NCBI GenBank assembly: GCA_029851415.1
Contig: CM056742.1
Location: forward strand, 96,826,976-96,890,975
Source of the DNA: Eretmocerus hayati
Taxonomy: Eukaryota > Arthropoda > Insecta > Hymenoptera > Aphelinidae
DNA: 64,000 nt
Reading direction: 5' to 3'
Program-made: the position numbers and the translations under genes
Notes under the pieces: model-generated
The model's input: the letters and a program-made list of their open reading frames with translations, nothing else
Database searches by the model: none
What the model was told of the DNA's origin: nothing
Shown here: in pieces, positions 20,654 through 31,808 of the stretch
Numbering within the stretch: the first letter of the stretch is position 1
Layout of the letters: every line of letters begins with the position of its first letter

Positions 20654-21430
20654 AGGGCTTGCCTGAGCCTGAGGGGCTGAGGCATTTGAATCTTCGCGAG
20701 CTTTTCGTTCTCTTTTTGCAACTTGATTAGTGACCATCGGAGTTCTCTGTGGATATGGATTTGAAAAATAAAATATCTCAAAGATTTTGTTGATGTATTT
20801 CTCTTGCTTCAAGACTATTGTTCGCTCTTGTCTATTTCTTTCAATTGTGATGCCTAAAAATTCCCGAGGCACACCTAAATCTGTCATTTCGAAAGCATTC
20901 TGCAAACTACGTTTGACTTCATTCAATTTAGCTGGACAATTACTGGTAATGAGCATATCATCAACGTATAGAACGAGAATTACGAAGTTCTCTCCCTCCC
21001 TCCAGATGAACAGGCAGGGTTCTACTTCATCATTTTTCAGACCGATTTCGCGAGCAACTTCGGTAAATTTCTCATTCCAGCGTTTCGGACTAGGCCTCAA
21101 ATCATACAAAGCCGAACGTAATCTACAGACTTTGTGTTTTCTGAACTCATTTGAACAATTTACTCCTTCGGGAATTTCCATGACAATCTTGCCCTCGATT
21201 GTACCATTCAGAAAAGCAGTTTTCACATCGAGCTGGCAAACTTCTAAATCGTATTTATTAATGATGGCGAGGACCGCTCGAACAATAGGCAAACGAGAGA
21301 CTGGGGCATATATTTCCTTCAAATCATGATTGATTTTGTCTTTGAATCCTCTAACGACGAGGCGAGCTTTGTACTTGATCTGCCCGTCTGATTCTACTTT
21401 TCTTTTCATAATCCACCTCGAATCAAGCAT
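20654..21430 (-). pseudogene. copia reverse transcriptase
   Basis: Open minus-strand frame covering most of the copia RT: KARLVVRGF, then YAPVSRLPIVRAVLA, VCQLDVKTAFLNGTI with the first catalytic Asp, VCRLRSALYDLRPSPKRWN (the family has LxKALYGLKQSPRxWN), and YVDDMLITS with the catalytic Asp pair of the palm. It ends in LGVPREFLGITIERN. RT copies element RNA into DNA. The frame is joined correctly to RNase H apart from the insertion at 20551-20653, but its 5' end near 21430-21480 is shifted relative to the preceding region. Confidence 0.85.
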
Positions 21431-21485
21431 ATTTGGTGGTCTGCCATCTGTGCCAACCGTAGGTCTTTCAACATACTACCACACT

Positions 21486-21842
21486 TCATTCTTGTACATT
21501 TGGCCCAAGTTCACTCAAAACAGCATTCATCCAATTCTCATTTTCATTCGTTTTCATTGCTTCTGTGAATGAACCTGGATCATCATTTATTCTCGAGATC
21601 AGAGCATGCAAAAATTGATCTTCAAGCTTCACGGAGTTATTTGGACTTGAAAAATGACCGGTACTGACTACAGGGATCTGTGTGAAATTTCGACTCAAAT
21701 TAGCAATCTGTGCAGTAGCTGTGATTTGAACTTTGCGGGGTCGGCCTCGCTTTCGCTTTGGCTCTCCCTCCGTTTTCTTGGATCCTGTCGGAATTTGTAC
21801 AGAGGAGTGGCTCGAAGAACTTCGACCGATTTTCGACCTCAA
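21486..21842 (-). pseudogene. copia Pol: integrase-RT linker
   Basis: A Ser/Lys-rich frame ([19 protein letters not shown], an AT-hook-like RGRPRK) followed by NDDPGSFTEAMKTNENENWM, the conserved block that precedes the copia RT. It is in a different frame from both the integrase (shift near 21800) and the RT (stop at 21486, shift before 21430), so two indels separate it. The basic GRPRK patch lies in the normally variable integrase C-terminus. Confidence 0.7.
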
Positions 21843-22434
21843 ATTCTACAAACCATTCATCTTCATCGATAGTATCACATACGGCCGGCCAATCTTTGAT
21901 AGCTTTTTTCCCGTATTTGTCTCCGTAATTTAACTTTTCATTGGAACGAGCATGTCGACTTTCGTAATATTTACCCTCCTCTGGTTTCAGGAACAGAAAA
22001 CCTGTGGGCGTATATCCTATCAGGACGACTTTCCTTGCTTCCGAACGGAATTTCGGACCGGTTTTTCTTTGAACTTTAATGAAAGCGAAGCAACCGAATC
22101 TTTTGATCTGATTGATATCAAAGCTGTGAGAAGGTGAAAATTCCTGTAGTGGAATGATCATGTCGTTTGATTTATGAGGAGTTCTATTGTACGCGTAAAC
22201 TGCTGCTCCTAGGGCCAAGTCCCACATGTTCTCTGGTAATTTGCAATCATACATGAGACATCGGATTTTCTTCTGAATAGTTTGATTGAATCGTTCGGCT
22301 AGTCCGTTATGTTCTGGAGTATCGGGACAAGCTAGCTGAAGTTCTGCTCCGAACTTATCTAAGACCACGATGGTGTAGCCACCAGTGTACTCTCCACCTT
22401 GATCGCATCTCAAATAGCAAAATTTGGCATCTTT
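21790..22434 (-). pseudogene. copia integrase, distal half of the core and C-terminus
   Basis: Begins with [11 protein letters not shown], carrying the second catalytic Asp of the DDE core, then [20 protein letters not shown] with the catalytic Glu, and [11 protein letters not shown]. Downstream is the copia-specific C-terminal block with [11 protein letters not shown] and [14 protein letters not shown]. Integrase joins the DNA copy to host DNA. It is separated from the proximal half only by an in-frame TGA at about 22435-22437. The frame is lost near 21800. Confidence 0.8.
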
Positions 22435-23650
22435 TCACAGCAAATTTCTTTCACTTCGAACGAATGACTCTAAGCAGTGACCTGTTCCGCTCTTAGACTT
22501 CATGGGGTAGGCCATAGCTAATCTCGAATGATCATCGATGAAAACTGAAATAAAACGGTAGCCCTTTGGATGAGACTTCGGACTAATGGGACCCATAGTG
22601 TCCGAGTGTATCATTTGCAATGGCTCTGTCGCTCTTCTACGAGTGGAGTTCAAAGGTAACTTGTTCATTTTTGAGACAGAACAGACTTCACATTCGCGGA
22701 TAGAATCATCAAAAATTGCGCTCTGCAACTCTTCGTTCAACGGAAAACGTTTTTGTAAGGCCTTGAGATATTCTACAGATGCGTGACCCATTCGAACATG
22801 CCATAACATCGCCTTGTTATTCTTGACAAACTTGTCATCTTTTCCTATAAAAGGGGAATCTACTTCAAGAGGATCAAATACTTGCATTTCATCGACGTTG
22901 TGGATCGGTCGATCCCAGATGGTTGTGTCAAAATTGGAGTGTTCATGGATCACTCCTTTTTCGACTTCATTTGGGGATACAACTTCGACTTCATCAATAG
23001 TTGCTGATTCAGGGATATTTGATTGTAATTGGGAAGTAACACTACGAGTGAAGTATCTAGGATTGTGTGGACTATTTGCATCTGTGAGATTCACGAAAGC
23101 TAAATTTTGGCATTGCTTGGCTGAAATTTCTCCAATGTCAGAAGGACGGTCACGAACTTCAAGATTGATGATCCAGGAGGGTTCTTTATATATCCCAGTT
23201 ATAAAAGTTTCATGCGATATCGGGTCAAGGATTTGAATTTTCTGACTGTCGAGATAAATTCCAAGACCCATTTCGGCGAATCTTCTCAGAGAGAGCAAGT
23301 TTTCCGAAAGGTCTGATGCATATATGACTCGGTCAAGTTCAGAGTTGTTGCTATTATTGATTACATCAACTACACCAACACCACTTGTCTGAATATCAGC
23401 CGATGAGTCTTTATTAGCACACCTTATGACACTTGTGGTAGCAACGTCGAGATGTTTGAAAATCAATTTGGAATTTGTAAGGTGTTCAGTGGCGCCTGAG
23501 TCAGCAATGAATTTCTCAATGATTTTACCTCCATGCTTTGCGTGACTCAACTCAGGACAAGTAATTTTTGAAAGATGAGACTCACCAGTTACAGGTTGTG
23601 TAGCAAAATTACCGGCTGCGGCCGACTGAACAAGTTGCGGCTGCTGGCCT
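22435..23650 (-). pseudogene. copia protease and proximal integrase
   Basis: The protease active site [13 protein letters not shown] (Asp-Ser-Gly) lies near the start. About 200 residues later come the integrase zinc-binding HHCC pieces ([14 protein letters not shown] and [13 protein letters not shown]). The core then begins with IHSDTMGPI (first catalytic Asp) and [11 protein letters not shown]. The frame is open upstream to about 23650, so there is no separate start; it is the continuation of Gag after a one-base shift near 23670. It ends at a TGA at 22435-22437. Copia normally makes one polyprotein, consistent with this arrangement. Confidence 0.85.
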
Positions 23651-24172
23651 CCGAATGCAGCGTTGAAAAGGGCGGTGGTTGGCCCACAATGGAAGCATTA
23701 GCATAAGGCAGCTGCGGATTTTGGTACCACTGATTTTGGTACGGTGTTTGACCACCTCTCTGGCCTCCACGGCCACGACCTCGACCAGGATGTGAGGCAT
23801 GGTGTTTCTTGCCGGATGACCTTTCATCGGCACCTTTTTTCTTACCTTTGTTGTGATTCTGGCCCCGTCCTGGGTTGCCACGCCCTCTACTGTATGTCTG
23901 CCCTCGGGGTTCTACTTTACCGGGACAACTTTCCGCGCTATGGTCTGAAACCATTTGACGGCATTTGAAACAAATTCTCTTCCTGGAGTTCTTATGTGGG
24001 CAGTTAATTTCCGGGTGTTTGTCTTTGACACCACAAATATTGCAATTCCTGCGGAAAGTCGAGTTGGAATGTGACCCATTGTTCTTATTATGAGCCAACT
24101 GAGCCTTCGGATGAAGATCGGTATTCTTGAGTTTATTGAGCTCGTGTCCGCGAACGTACCGTTTCAGTGCCT
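23589..24172 (-). pseudogene. copia Gag, nucleocapsid part (3' of the errantivirus insertion)
   Basis: Contains two zinc knuckles, CNICGVKDKHPEINC (C-x2-C-x5-H-x4-C) and CFKCRQMVSDHSAESC (C-x2-C-x6-H-x4-C), then a long Gly/Arg-rich RNA-binding tail (RGRGNPGRGQ, RGRGRGGQRGG). These domains package element RNA. It is cut at 24172 by the errantivirus 5' LTR; the N-terminal part continues at 37283. Counting from the ATG at 38451 with the insertion and one GCCT removed gives exactly 583 codons including the stop, so gag was intact when the errantivirus landed. Confidence 0.85.
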
Positions 24173-24832
24173 TGTGGCGTCCCGCCATCCCGAGGTGCCC
24201 CAATTACCCAAAGAAGTTGTGAATTGCTGATTTGCGATTGAGGATTGCTTCTCTTTTGAGTAACCTCTATTTAATTAAGCAATCAGAATTATGAAGACAG
24301 GTTGATTCAGCGCATTGTTGTCGCCGTGCGCGTAACCCACAGTAACTCCGAGTTACGCGCACGGCCAAAAAAACAGGTCGAATTTCATAACCACAAAGCT
24401 ATAAAAATTGAGTGTTAACAGCAGTTAATCGATCATTCTTGAAACGTTACTCTTAAACTCACGCGCAGATTTTACCCGAGTGTTGAGCACGACAAAGTAA
24501 ATTTCTAAGTGAGAGACTGAGTCGACTGAATCCCGCCGCGTATCTCCGGCGTCATCCCGAGAACGAGCTAATCAACCTGTCTATCAGCCTCCAGGATATC
24601 TTGACCCGCAGAGCTGGGAATCCTCGAGTAGAATTTAGTATCAACATAATTGTAAGTCTAAGAAAATCTACCATTCATGTTTAGTATATTAAATCTATCA
24701 TTGTTACCTTTGTATTGTCCAATTCAAAATTAGCATATAAATCGAATTATTCTCAAATTAATATTTATTAATTAAATTGACCTTCTCCCTGATGATTAAT
24801 ATGCATATTTCATTTTTCAAAATTTGGACGAT

Positions 24833-24882
<50 letters not shown>

Positions 24883-25015
24883 TTTTCTACATTGTCTACT
24901 TGTCTACATTTTTGAATAAGGTGAGTGCAACAGGGCAGTCCGCCCTTCAATGTCCAAAAACCCACTCTAAAATGAATATATTTGTTACCCGGACCCATCA
25001 GGTCCGGTCATAACA
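24173..25015 (+). repeat. Errantivirus 5' LTR
   Basis: Begins TGTGGCGTCCCGCC and ends GTCCGGTCATAACA. It holds a perfect inverted repeat around GTGCGCGTAAC...GTTACGCGCAC (about 24328-24363) and a (TA)n run of about 46 bp at 24834-24880; the 3' LTR has a shorter run (37119-37148). No convincing TATA box or polyadenylation signal pair could be assigned with confidence. Confidence 0.9.
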
Positions 25016-25288
25016 TTTTGGCATCCCTTGTGGGGAGCATATTGTTGCACTAACTTTGTTCAACTCCTAAATTTACATCCTGGAAAATCGTTCTGCAATA
25101 TTGCAACATTGTCCTTTTTACTGACTCGACGAACTTGTACTGTGAAACTGACGAATCTCTGTCATATCAAATTCCCGACTCCACACATCACTTCTAGTAA
25201 CACGTAACGCATATCTCGTAGCTCATAACTCCAAGTGGTGTAACATATAACTCATTACGACCCGATATGCAAAATTCCCAAACCAACG
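25016..25288 (+). promoter_or_regulatory. Errantivirus leader with primer-binding-site candidate
   Basis: A TGGCATCCCTTGTGGGGA stretch starts four bases after the LTR end (25019), the position and TGG start expected of a primer-binding site complementary to a tRNA 3' end. I could not name the tRNA. The rest of the ~270-bp leader has no open frame; gag starts at ATG 25289. Confidence 0.5.
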
Positions 25289-25876
25289 ATGGCCTTTTCT
25301 TCTGGATTAAATAAATCCTTGATAGATATCAACGCCATCGCAGACGCAACTGCACGAGAACAAGCTCTCACTACTTTTCTCAGACAAAAAAAGTTAGAAA
25401 ATCAGGAACAGTTGAAACTCACCTTCGATACCTTTATCAACACTTCATTGAGTAGTTGTGTGCGCGAAGCTCTAGCTAACATAAAAGAATACGATGGTAC
25501 CACCCCTCTCAAAGACTTCATCCAAGACATAAAAAATTATCTCGGAACTATTCCAGATAACAAACATCCTGACTTTTTACGTGGAATATTAACCAAGATT
25601 AGAGGTGATGCTAGGAAATGTCTCGGAGACGAAAATATACAGACCATTGATCAGCTCGAGGAAATTTTGAAATTGAACTTTTCACCCAGGAAACCTTACG
25701 ATTTTTACGTTAATGAGATCCTATCAGTTAAAATGAAGAAAAATGAATCTACACGTCAATTTTATAATAGAATCAGAGGCTTGATGAGAGGTGGTATCGC
25801 CGCGATCAAAAACGACGTTGAAGGAGAAGCTAGTTACATTACACGACCCCTCAACGCCCTTCAACTCCCGAGATAG
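25289..25876 (+). pseudogene. Errantivirus Gag, capsid part
   Basis: From ATG 25289 (context ACGATGGCC) a 195-codon frame of helical, capsid-like sequence, including TPLKDFIQDIKNYLGTI, IRGDARKCLG and a QFYNRIRGLMRGG segment, a layout found in gypsy-type retrotransposon Gag. It ends at a TAG (25874-25876); coding-like sequence resumes in another frame at 25906, so the gene is probably split by an indel near 25850. No zinc knuckle is visible in either part, as in several insect errantiviruses. Confidence 0.7.
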
Positions 25877-25905
25877 ACAGAAATAAACAAAAACACGTCA
25901 CTTTC

Positions 25906-26481
25906 ATGGACCGTAACGACCCCAGAATATATGATAGGAACCATATACCACACCATTACGACAGAAATGACATTATCGCGCCAGCGCCAATGCGTTTTGA
26001 CTCTCAAGGCCGAATTCTAGCTCATCCCAATTTGAGCTATTCATCTAGCCCTATTGAATCAAGAGCACAAAAATCTGACCGATCGAACTCACCAGCTCGT
26101 CCAAGTTCACCATATCAACGCCCCACATCACCATATAACCGCTCCAACTCTCCTGTGCGACCTCGCTCTCCTTATCAAAATTTTCCGACTATCCCTTATC
26201 CGCAGTTTCCATTTCGATTATTCCACCCCTACTATCCATATCCATGGCCACCCATGTTCCCAGGATATTTTCCCCCTCCTCAATATCCCCCCGACACGTA
26301 TCAACGGGAAAAACCCTTTGTATCCTCTAATACCCAACAACAGTTACCCAATCCTACTGTCGCCCAGCATTTAAACTCCCAGCCTGCCCGCAGTCAAGAT
26401 CAGACCGCGGGCAAGCCGGCGAAGCCTTCAATCAAAATAATGAGCGTAGGAAATTACGAACTGCCAAAAGCCCAGGAATAG
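25906..26481 (+). pseudogene. Errantivirus Gag, C-terminal Pro/Ser-rich part
   Basis: 191 codons, basic at the start (DRNDPRIYDRNHIPHHYDRN), then imperfect repeats of RxSSPYxRPxSPYxRSNSP (about residues 60-95), then a Tyr/Pro/Phe-rich tract. The ATG at 25906 is probably internal to the original gag rather than a true start. Its stop (26481) lies just ahead of pol, whose frame is -1 relative to it and open upstream, consistent with the ribosomal frameshift used by this group; the slip site was not identified. Confidence 0.6.
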
Positions 26482-26486
26482 GGCCG

Positions 26487-28787
26487 ATGATAGAAATTGA
26501 GCATGATATGCTTCTAGCAAATCAGGGTTTAGTGTATTTGGATACCGGGGCAGATATTTGCACCGCTCGCCTCACTTCATGTAGACCTGATATTAAAATG
26601 GATGTCTCACGTATTATACGTGTCACAGGAGTATCTGAAGAGCCTTTTTACACTCTCGGAGTGATCAAAACTTGTATTTTTGGTGAAGAAATCAGACTCC
26701 ATGTCCTTCCTCCAGATTGCATAGTAAAATATGACATCATTTTAGGATCAAATTATTCTCGGAAATATGGAGCATGGATATTGTTTGATAAGAACTTGGT
26801 GTCATTCGAAGGAGAGAGAGAACACCCCATATCCTTCCTTCCACCCAAACCTAACCTAGATTCCTCAGATGACGAGGAAGACGTCGAACTTGACGAAGAA
26901 GAAATTTTCTTCTATCCAATGACGGATGTAATCATTGTCCCAGAAAAACGCCGACTTAATGTTACAGAGACAGACACAACACCTCTTGAGTTACGAAAAA
27001 ACAGTAACATCAACGTAACTCATGAATCACTCGAGGTAACTCATGAGCCTCAGAACTCAAATGAGTCACACGCTAACGCAACAATCACCCACGACACCCC
27101 CACCATGGACTCCGTAACTCGGTCTATATGGCAGGAGCTCCCTTATCAGGACAGTGGTGCTAGCGCTGAAACAGCCAATGCAGCGAATATATACTCTGTT
27201 ACAATACCTGCCATGTCAAAAGCCCCTGTCAAAATTTGGACTGATCTCCCTGACGGAGACGCCTACATACCTTTTGTCAAAACAAAGAAAGGGGTTCTTT
27301 TAGGGGAATGTACTGTGAAAGTGATGAATGGCATATGCTATGCCATAGCCACTAACACGTTAGACAGGGATATCACAGTGGAAATACCTCCCCAAAACTT
27401 AGATCAATATGACCTAGAACTTCCAGAGGACTGTCTTGATTCTGAACCCGAACCAATAGAACCGACGAAACCATTATCTAAATCAGAGAGAGTCAAGATC
27501 ATAGTAAAGTTTCTATTGCGAACCCATCATTGTCGTCATGGTCGGAAGAAATTGAGACGGATAGTTCGAAAATTCCATCATATATTCATGTTGCCGGGAG
27601 ATTTGCCACCAAGAACGAAATATATACATCATATTGTCACTCGAGATGACAAACCCACCACCTCCAAGCAGTATAGGTACCCACCCACCCTACACAAAAA
27701 GATCCGCGAACAAATTATCAAATTACTACAAGATCATTCAATTCAACACTCTAACAGTCCATGGGTAAGTCCCTTATGGATCGTACCGAAAAAACCAGGT
27801 CCGGATGGGAAGAGGCGTTACAGGTTAGTCATTGATTATCGTAAGTTGAACGAGAAAACCATTCCAGATGCATATCCGTTACCCAACATTCAAGAGATCC
27901 TAGAATTGATGGGAAAATCAAAATATTTCTCGGTATTTGACCTCGTAAGCGGATTTCATCAAATTCAAGTTAACCCTTCTGATCGGCCAAAGACAGCGTT
28001 TCGAACTTCGTATGGTTTATTTGAATGGTTGGTTATGCCCTTTGGTTTATGCAATGGTCCAGCTTCTTTCCAGCGAGCTATTGATAACGTAATGATTGGA
28101 TAGCAAGGCATTGAAATTTTCATTTATATGGATGACATACTGGTTCTTTCAGATTCGCTAAATTCTCATATTAAGGAAATTTACAAAGTCTTCTAACGGC
28201 TGTCAGATGCTGGTATGAAACTCCAGCCAGATAAGTGTGAATTCTTAACGCCCGAAGTAAAATATCTTGGTCACATCATTGATAGACGCGGAGTTAGACC
28301 CGACCCTTCAAAACTGGATGCCGTTCGGAATTTTCCTACGCCTAAAACAACACGCAATATCAAATCATTTTTAGGCCTCGCGAATTACTATCGACGCTTC
28401 ATCAAGGATTTTTCTAAGAAAGCGAAACCCATGAATGACCTCCTTTCCAAGGGCGTGAAATTTGAGTGGAAAGAAGAACAACAGAAGAGTTTTGAGACCC
28501 TCAAACAAGCTTTGTGTGAGGCCCCCGTTCTAATTCCTGCTGATTTCGACAAACCCTTCATTTTGACCTGTGATGCTTCGAACGGAGCCATATGGGCGGT
28601 ACTTTCTCAAGGCGAACCTGGCAAGGACCAACCCATCGCTTACATGTCGAAATCCTTATCTAAAGCAGAAAGAAATTATTCAGCAACAGAGAGAGAGAGT
28701 GTCTGGCTGTCGTCAATTCCGTTCAACCCTTCCGTCACTTTTTATACGGACGCCATTTTACCATCTACGGAGATCACGAGCCCTTAA
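26487..28787 (+). pseudogene. Errantivirus Pol: protease, RT, RNase H (broken)
   Basis: The protease motif LDTGAD is at about residue 18. The RT begins near residue 420: SPWVSPLWIVPKK, LVIDYRKLNEKT, YFSVFDLVSGFHQIQ (first catalytic Asp), FEWLVMPFGLCNGPASFQ and YMDD at 28124-28135. RNase H follows with TCDASNGAIWAVLSQ and AERNYSATERE. Two in-frame stops fall in the RT: TAG at 28101-28103, just before YMDD, and TAA at 28194-28196. A frameshift in a GA run near 28690 cuts RNase H. The ~300 residues between protease and RT are acidic and of no known family. These lesions prevent a functional polymerase from this copy. Confidence 0.85.
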
Positions 28788-30670
28788 CCTGGATCGAATC
28801 CATCAAGGATCCCATGAGTAGACTTAACCGTTGGAGGGCTAAACTCAGAGGGTACAATTATACTTTCAAATATAAGCCTGGAGTACAGAATACCAACGCA
28901 GATGCCCTTTCTCACAACCCAGTTGAAACCCAGCCCTCTGATTACCCTGCACCTACGTTCAAAAGTAATGGAGAGTGCTCTTGCTCATCATCTGAGTCTG
29001 AAGAGAGTACTCATTCTGATTCGTCCGTAGCATCAGTAAAAATGCTACCGTTACGTCCTAGACCGACAAAGACTTCACAGCAACGAGCTGAAAATGCCCG
29101 CAAACAATCAATTTCAGATTCATCATCGACTAAATCTAAGGCTCCGCCTAAGCGAGGAAGGAAGAAAGGTTCCAAGATTGAACCTCCGGAAAGACCAACA
29201 AATATGTCCGGAGGACAAGGGGATTTGGATGGGAGCACCATCGCCAAAAAACTCCGAATTAGGAAAGGAGGCCCAAAGACTCAAATTCCCATACTGAAGT
29301 CTTCGCGAGAAACGCAGAGCTCGTCTGAATCTCTCACCTCAAGTGACGAATCTGAAGCTCAAGAGTTTGACGAACCCCCTATTCCCCAGCGAGACAAATC
29401 ATTTCTGCCAGATCTCTTGGACAAGGATGAAGAATCCAATCTAACAGATCAGTCATCTAAACGATCTGACACCGAAGAAGGGAGCAATATTGAGACACCG
29501 GACGAACAGGGGCTGCCCAACATCATTACACCAACCCAAAACCCAACTTGCAATCAAAAGAAAAACATACCATACAATATCACTCATGACCTCGATTCTT
29601 CTTCTTCGTCTGACGAGAGTTTCATACCAGATGCTCAATCTACCAAGAGATGGTCGAAGAATCTTCCAGAAATTTCGAATTCCGATAAAAGCCAAACCTA
29701 TTGGTGGGACGATGAACCTATGAATAAAGACAATGCTCATTCAACATTTTCAGACCCGAACTTGCATTCCTCAAATTCTTCCTTGAACAAATCTACGACA
29801 TCCTTACCAGCCTACTTGGGGGCAGAACCGGTATCAAATGAGATCGTGGAAGAGTGGATAGCACATTCTTTCATACCTCCAGAGACTACCCCAACACCAG
29901 AAGCCATGAGAACAAAAATATCTCCATCTAGAAAAACAGTTGCCAGATCAACACCCCTTCCTCTTACTGGAAGCAGGAGGAGTGGTCTTCCAAGCTTTTG
30001 GAAAACACTCAGTACCATCGCGCAGGAAGGCAGTGATGTTGAAGATGACGTATCGTCTCATAGAATCTCAAAGGCTCCCTTAGAATCTCAAACTATGAAA
30101 AAACAAACCTCGGGCGCCCCCGAAAGAAATAGATCAGAATCAAGTTCCATCTCTCCTCGTGCTGATCACTCTCCCAAACACCAACCGCCACCTAGACGCA
30201 TTGAAGCGACTCAACCCCCAAATGAAAAACGAGACTTTGGTTCGACCATTCAATCTGACCTTGAGGACAAACTACCAACAACACTGAATGTATGCACCAC
30301 ACGTGAATGCCTCACTTTTCTGAAAGATAATATAGTTCATTTCATACCCGCGGACTTAGATTTGAGCTCTCCTAATAACAAATTATTGACTGACATTGGA
30401 GCGATTGATTATGCTAAATTAAAATCACAAGATCCCGAAATAGGCGAAGTTTTAGTGACTAAAAACCGAAAAAGATTCATTTATAGTCTCGTAATTTGTG
30501 ACAAAAAGGATAGTTCTATTACACCCGCAAACGTGAAATTAGCCATTCCAAATCTTTCCAAACTGATACGGAAATCGGAGATAGATTCTTTTCGCATAGC
30601 ACGAGTAGGAGAGTTAACAGATAAACTTCCAAAGTCTTTCATAAAGGACACAATTCAAACCGAATTTTGA
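28788..30670 (+). pseudogene. Errantivirus Pol: RNase H end and long Ser-rich linker
   Basis: Continues pol in the shifted frame. The first ~45 residues complete RNase H and the connection (RLNRWRAKLRGYNYTFKY, VQNTNADALSHNP). About 450 residues of Ser/Glu/Pro/Lys-rich low-complexity sequence follow, with acidic clusters (SSDESEAQEFDE, SSSSSDESFIPD), unlike the short connection normal in gypsy elements. The last ~130 residues are folded-looking (REC....DNIVHFIPADLDL, VLVTKNRKRFIYSLVI, RIARVGELTDKLP), resembling the small domain that precedes integrase in insect errantiviruses. A TGA at 30668-30670 stops the frame; integrase continues in the same frame. Confidence 0.7.
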
Positions 30671-31759
30671 AATTTTCCTTTGACTATAACCTTTTGTTAT
30701 GGTACTTGTGTCATCCCAGAAGCTAGCCAAACGGCAAACATCATGGAGGAATTTCATTCGAGTTTATTTGGAGGACACCGAGGAATAGGGAAGACATATA
30801 GACGCATTCGAGAAAAATTCTCATGGGTGGGCATGAAAAGAGACGTAGAAAGTTCTGTAAATAAATGCTTCGTCTGTCGAGAACAAAAACTAATAGGAAT
30901 CCGAACAAAAGTCCCAATGATCATTTCAGACACACCTACGGAGGTATTTACGAAAATCGCTATAGATACCGTAGGCCCTTTGCCAACTACACCCTCGGGT
31001 AACCGTCACATTTTAACTATGCAGTGTCAACTTTCAAAATTCTGTCTTGCCATCCCTATTCCTGATATCCGTGCCGTTATCATTGCAGATGCAATAGCTA
31101 GACATCTCATAGCAAATTTTGGTGTGCCCAGAATAATTTTGAGTGACAGAGGCACCAGTTTCAAGAACCGACTTCTCAAAGGACTAGCAACAATTTTTGG
31201 TATCAAGCTAATTACGACCACAAGTTATCACCCCCAAGGGAACGCGTCTCTCGAATGCAGTCACGCCATGTTAGGGAGTTACATCAGAACTAAGGCTGAA
31301 CGAAGACAAGATTGGGATATGATCGTGCCCTTCGCGAGCTTTGAGTACAATACCTCGGTCCACGCTTCGACAGGATTCACCCCTTTCGAGATAATTTACG
31401 GACGCAAAGCCCGGACAGTAGACAAATACCCTGACGAATTTGAACTTGAAACATACAGCTCATATCTGTGCAATCTGATTAAAGTCCTCGCCGATTTCCA
31501 AAGAAAAGCTAGAGAAAATTTGATTGATTCTAAGAATCAGACAAAATTTCGATATGATAAGAATAAGAAGCCTAAAGTTCTCAAGGTGGGGATGGAGGTA
31601 TACGTTCTTGAGGAACCGAGAAAAGGCAAATTAGATAAGTTTTTCAATGGGAAATTCAAAATCAAAGAAGTGTATCGAAATAATAATGTTCTGCTAGAAA
31701 CTTCGACCGGGGAAACTTTCTTGAAGCATATTGACAAAGTGAAGCGCGCATATAATTGA
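30671..31759 (+). pseudogene. Errantivirus integrase
   Basis: Same frame as the preceding linker after one TGA. Contains the zinc-binding HHCC domain (EEFHSSLFGGHRG...CFVCREQK) and the DDE core: IAIDTVGPLPTTPSG (first Asp), IILSDRGTSFKN (second Asp) and SLECSHAMLG (Glu). The C-terminal part (YDKNKKPKVLKVGMEVYVLE, GKFKIKEVY) is the small barrel-like region found in gypsy integrases. It ends at a TGA 31757-31759, 50 bp before env. The integrase itself is free of stops. There is no ATG at its start because it is part of Pol. Confidence 0.85.
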
Positions 31760-31808
31760 TAGCTATTGTTGTTTTGTTGTTACAGGCGTACGCGAAACGC
31801 AAAGCAGA

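Noticed and set aside
26440..26487. Defined programmed -1 frameshift site between errantivirus gag and pol
   Set aside because: The frames are in the right relation, but no heptamer of the expected kind could be singled out and gag is already broken upstream.
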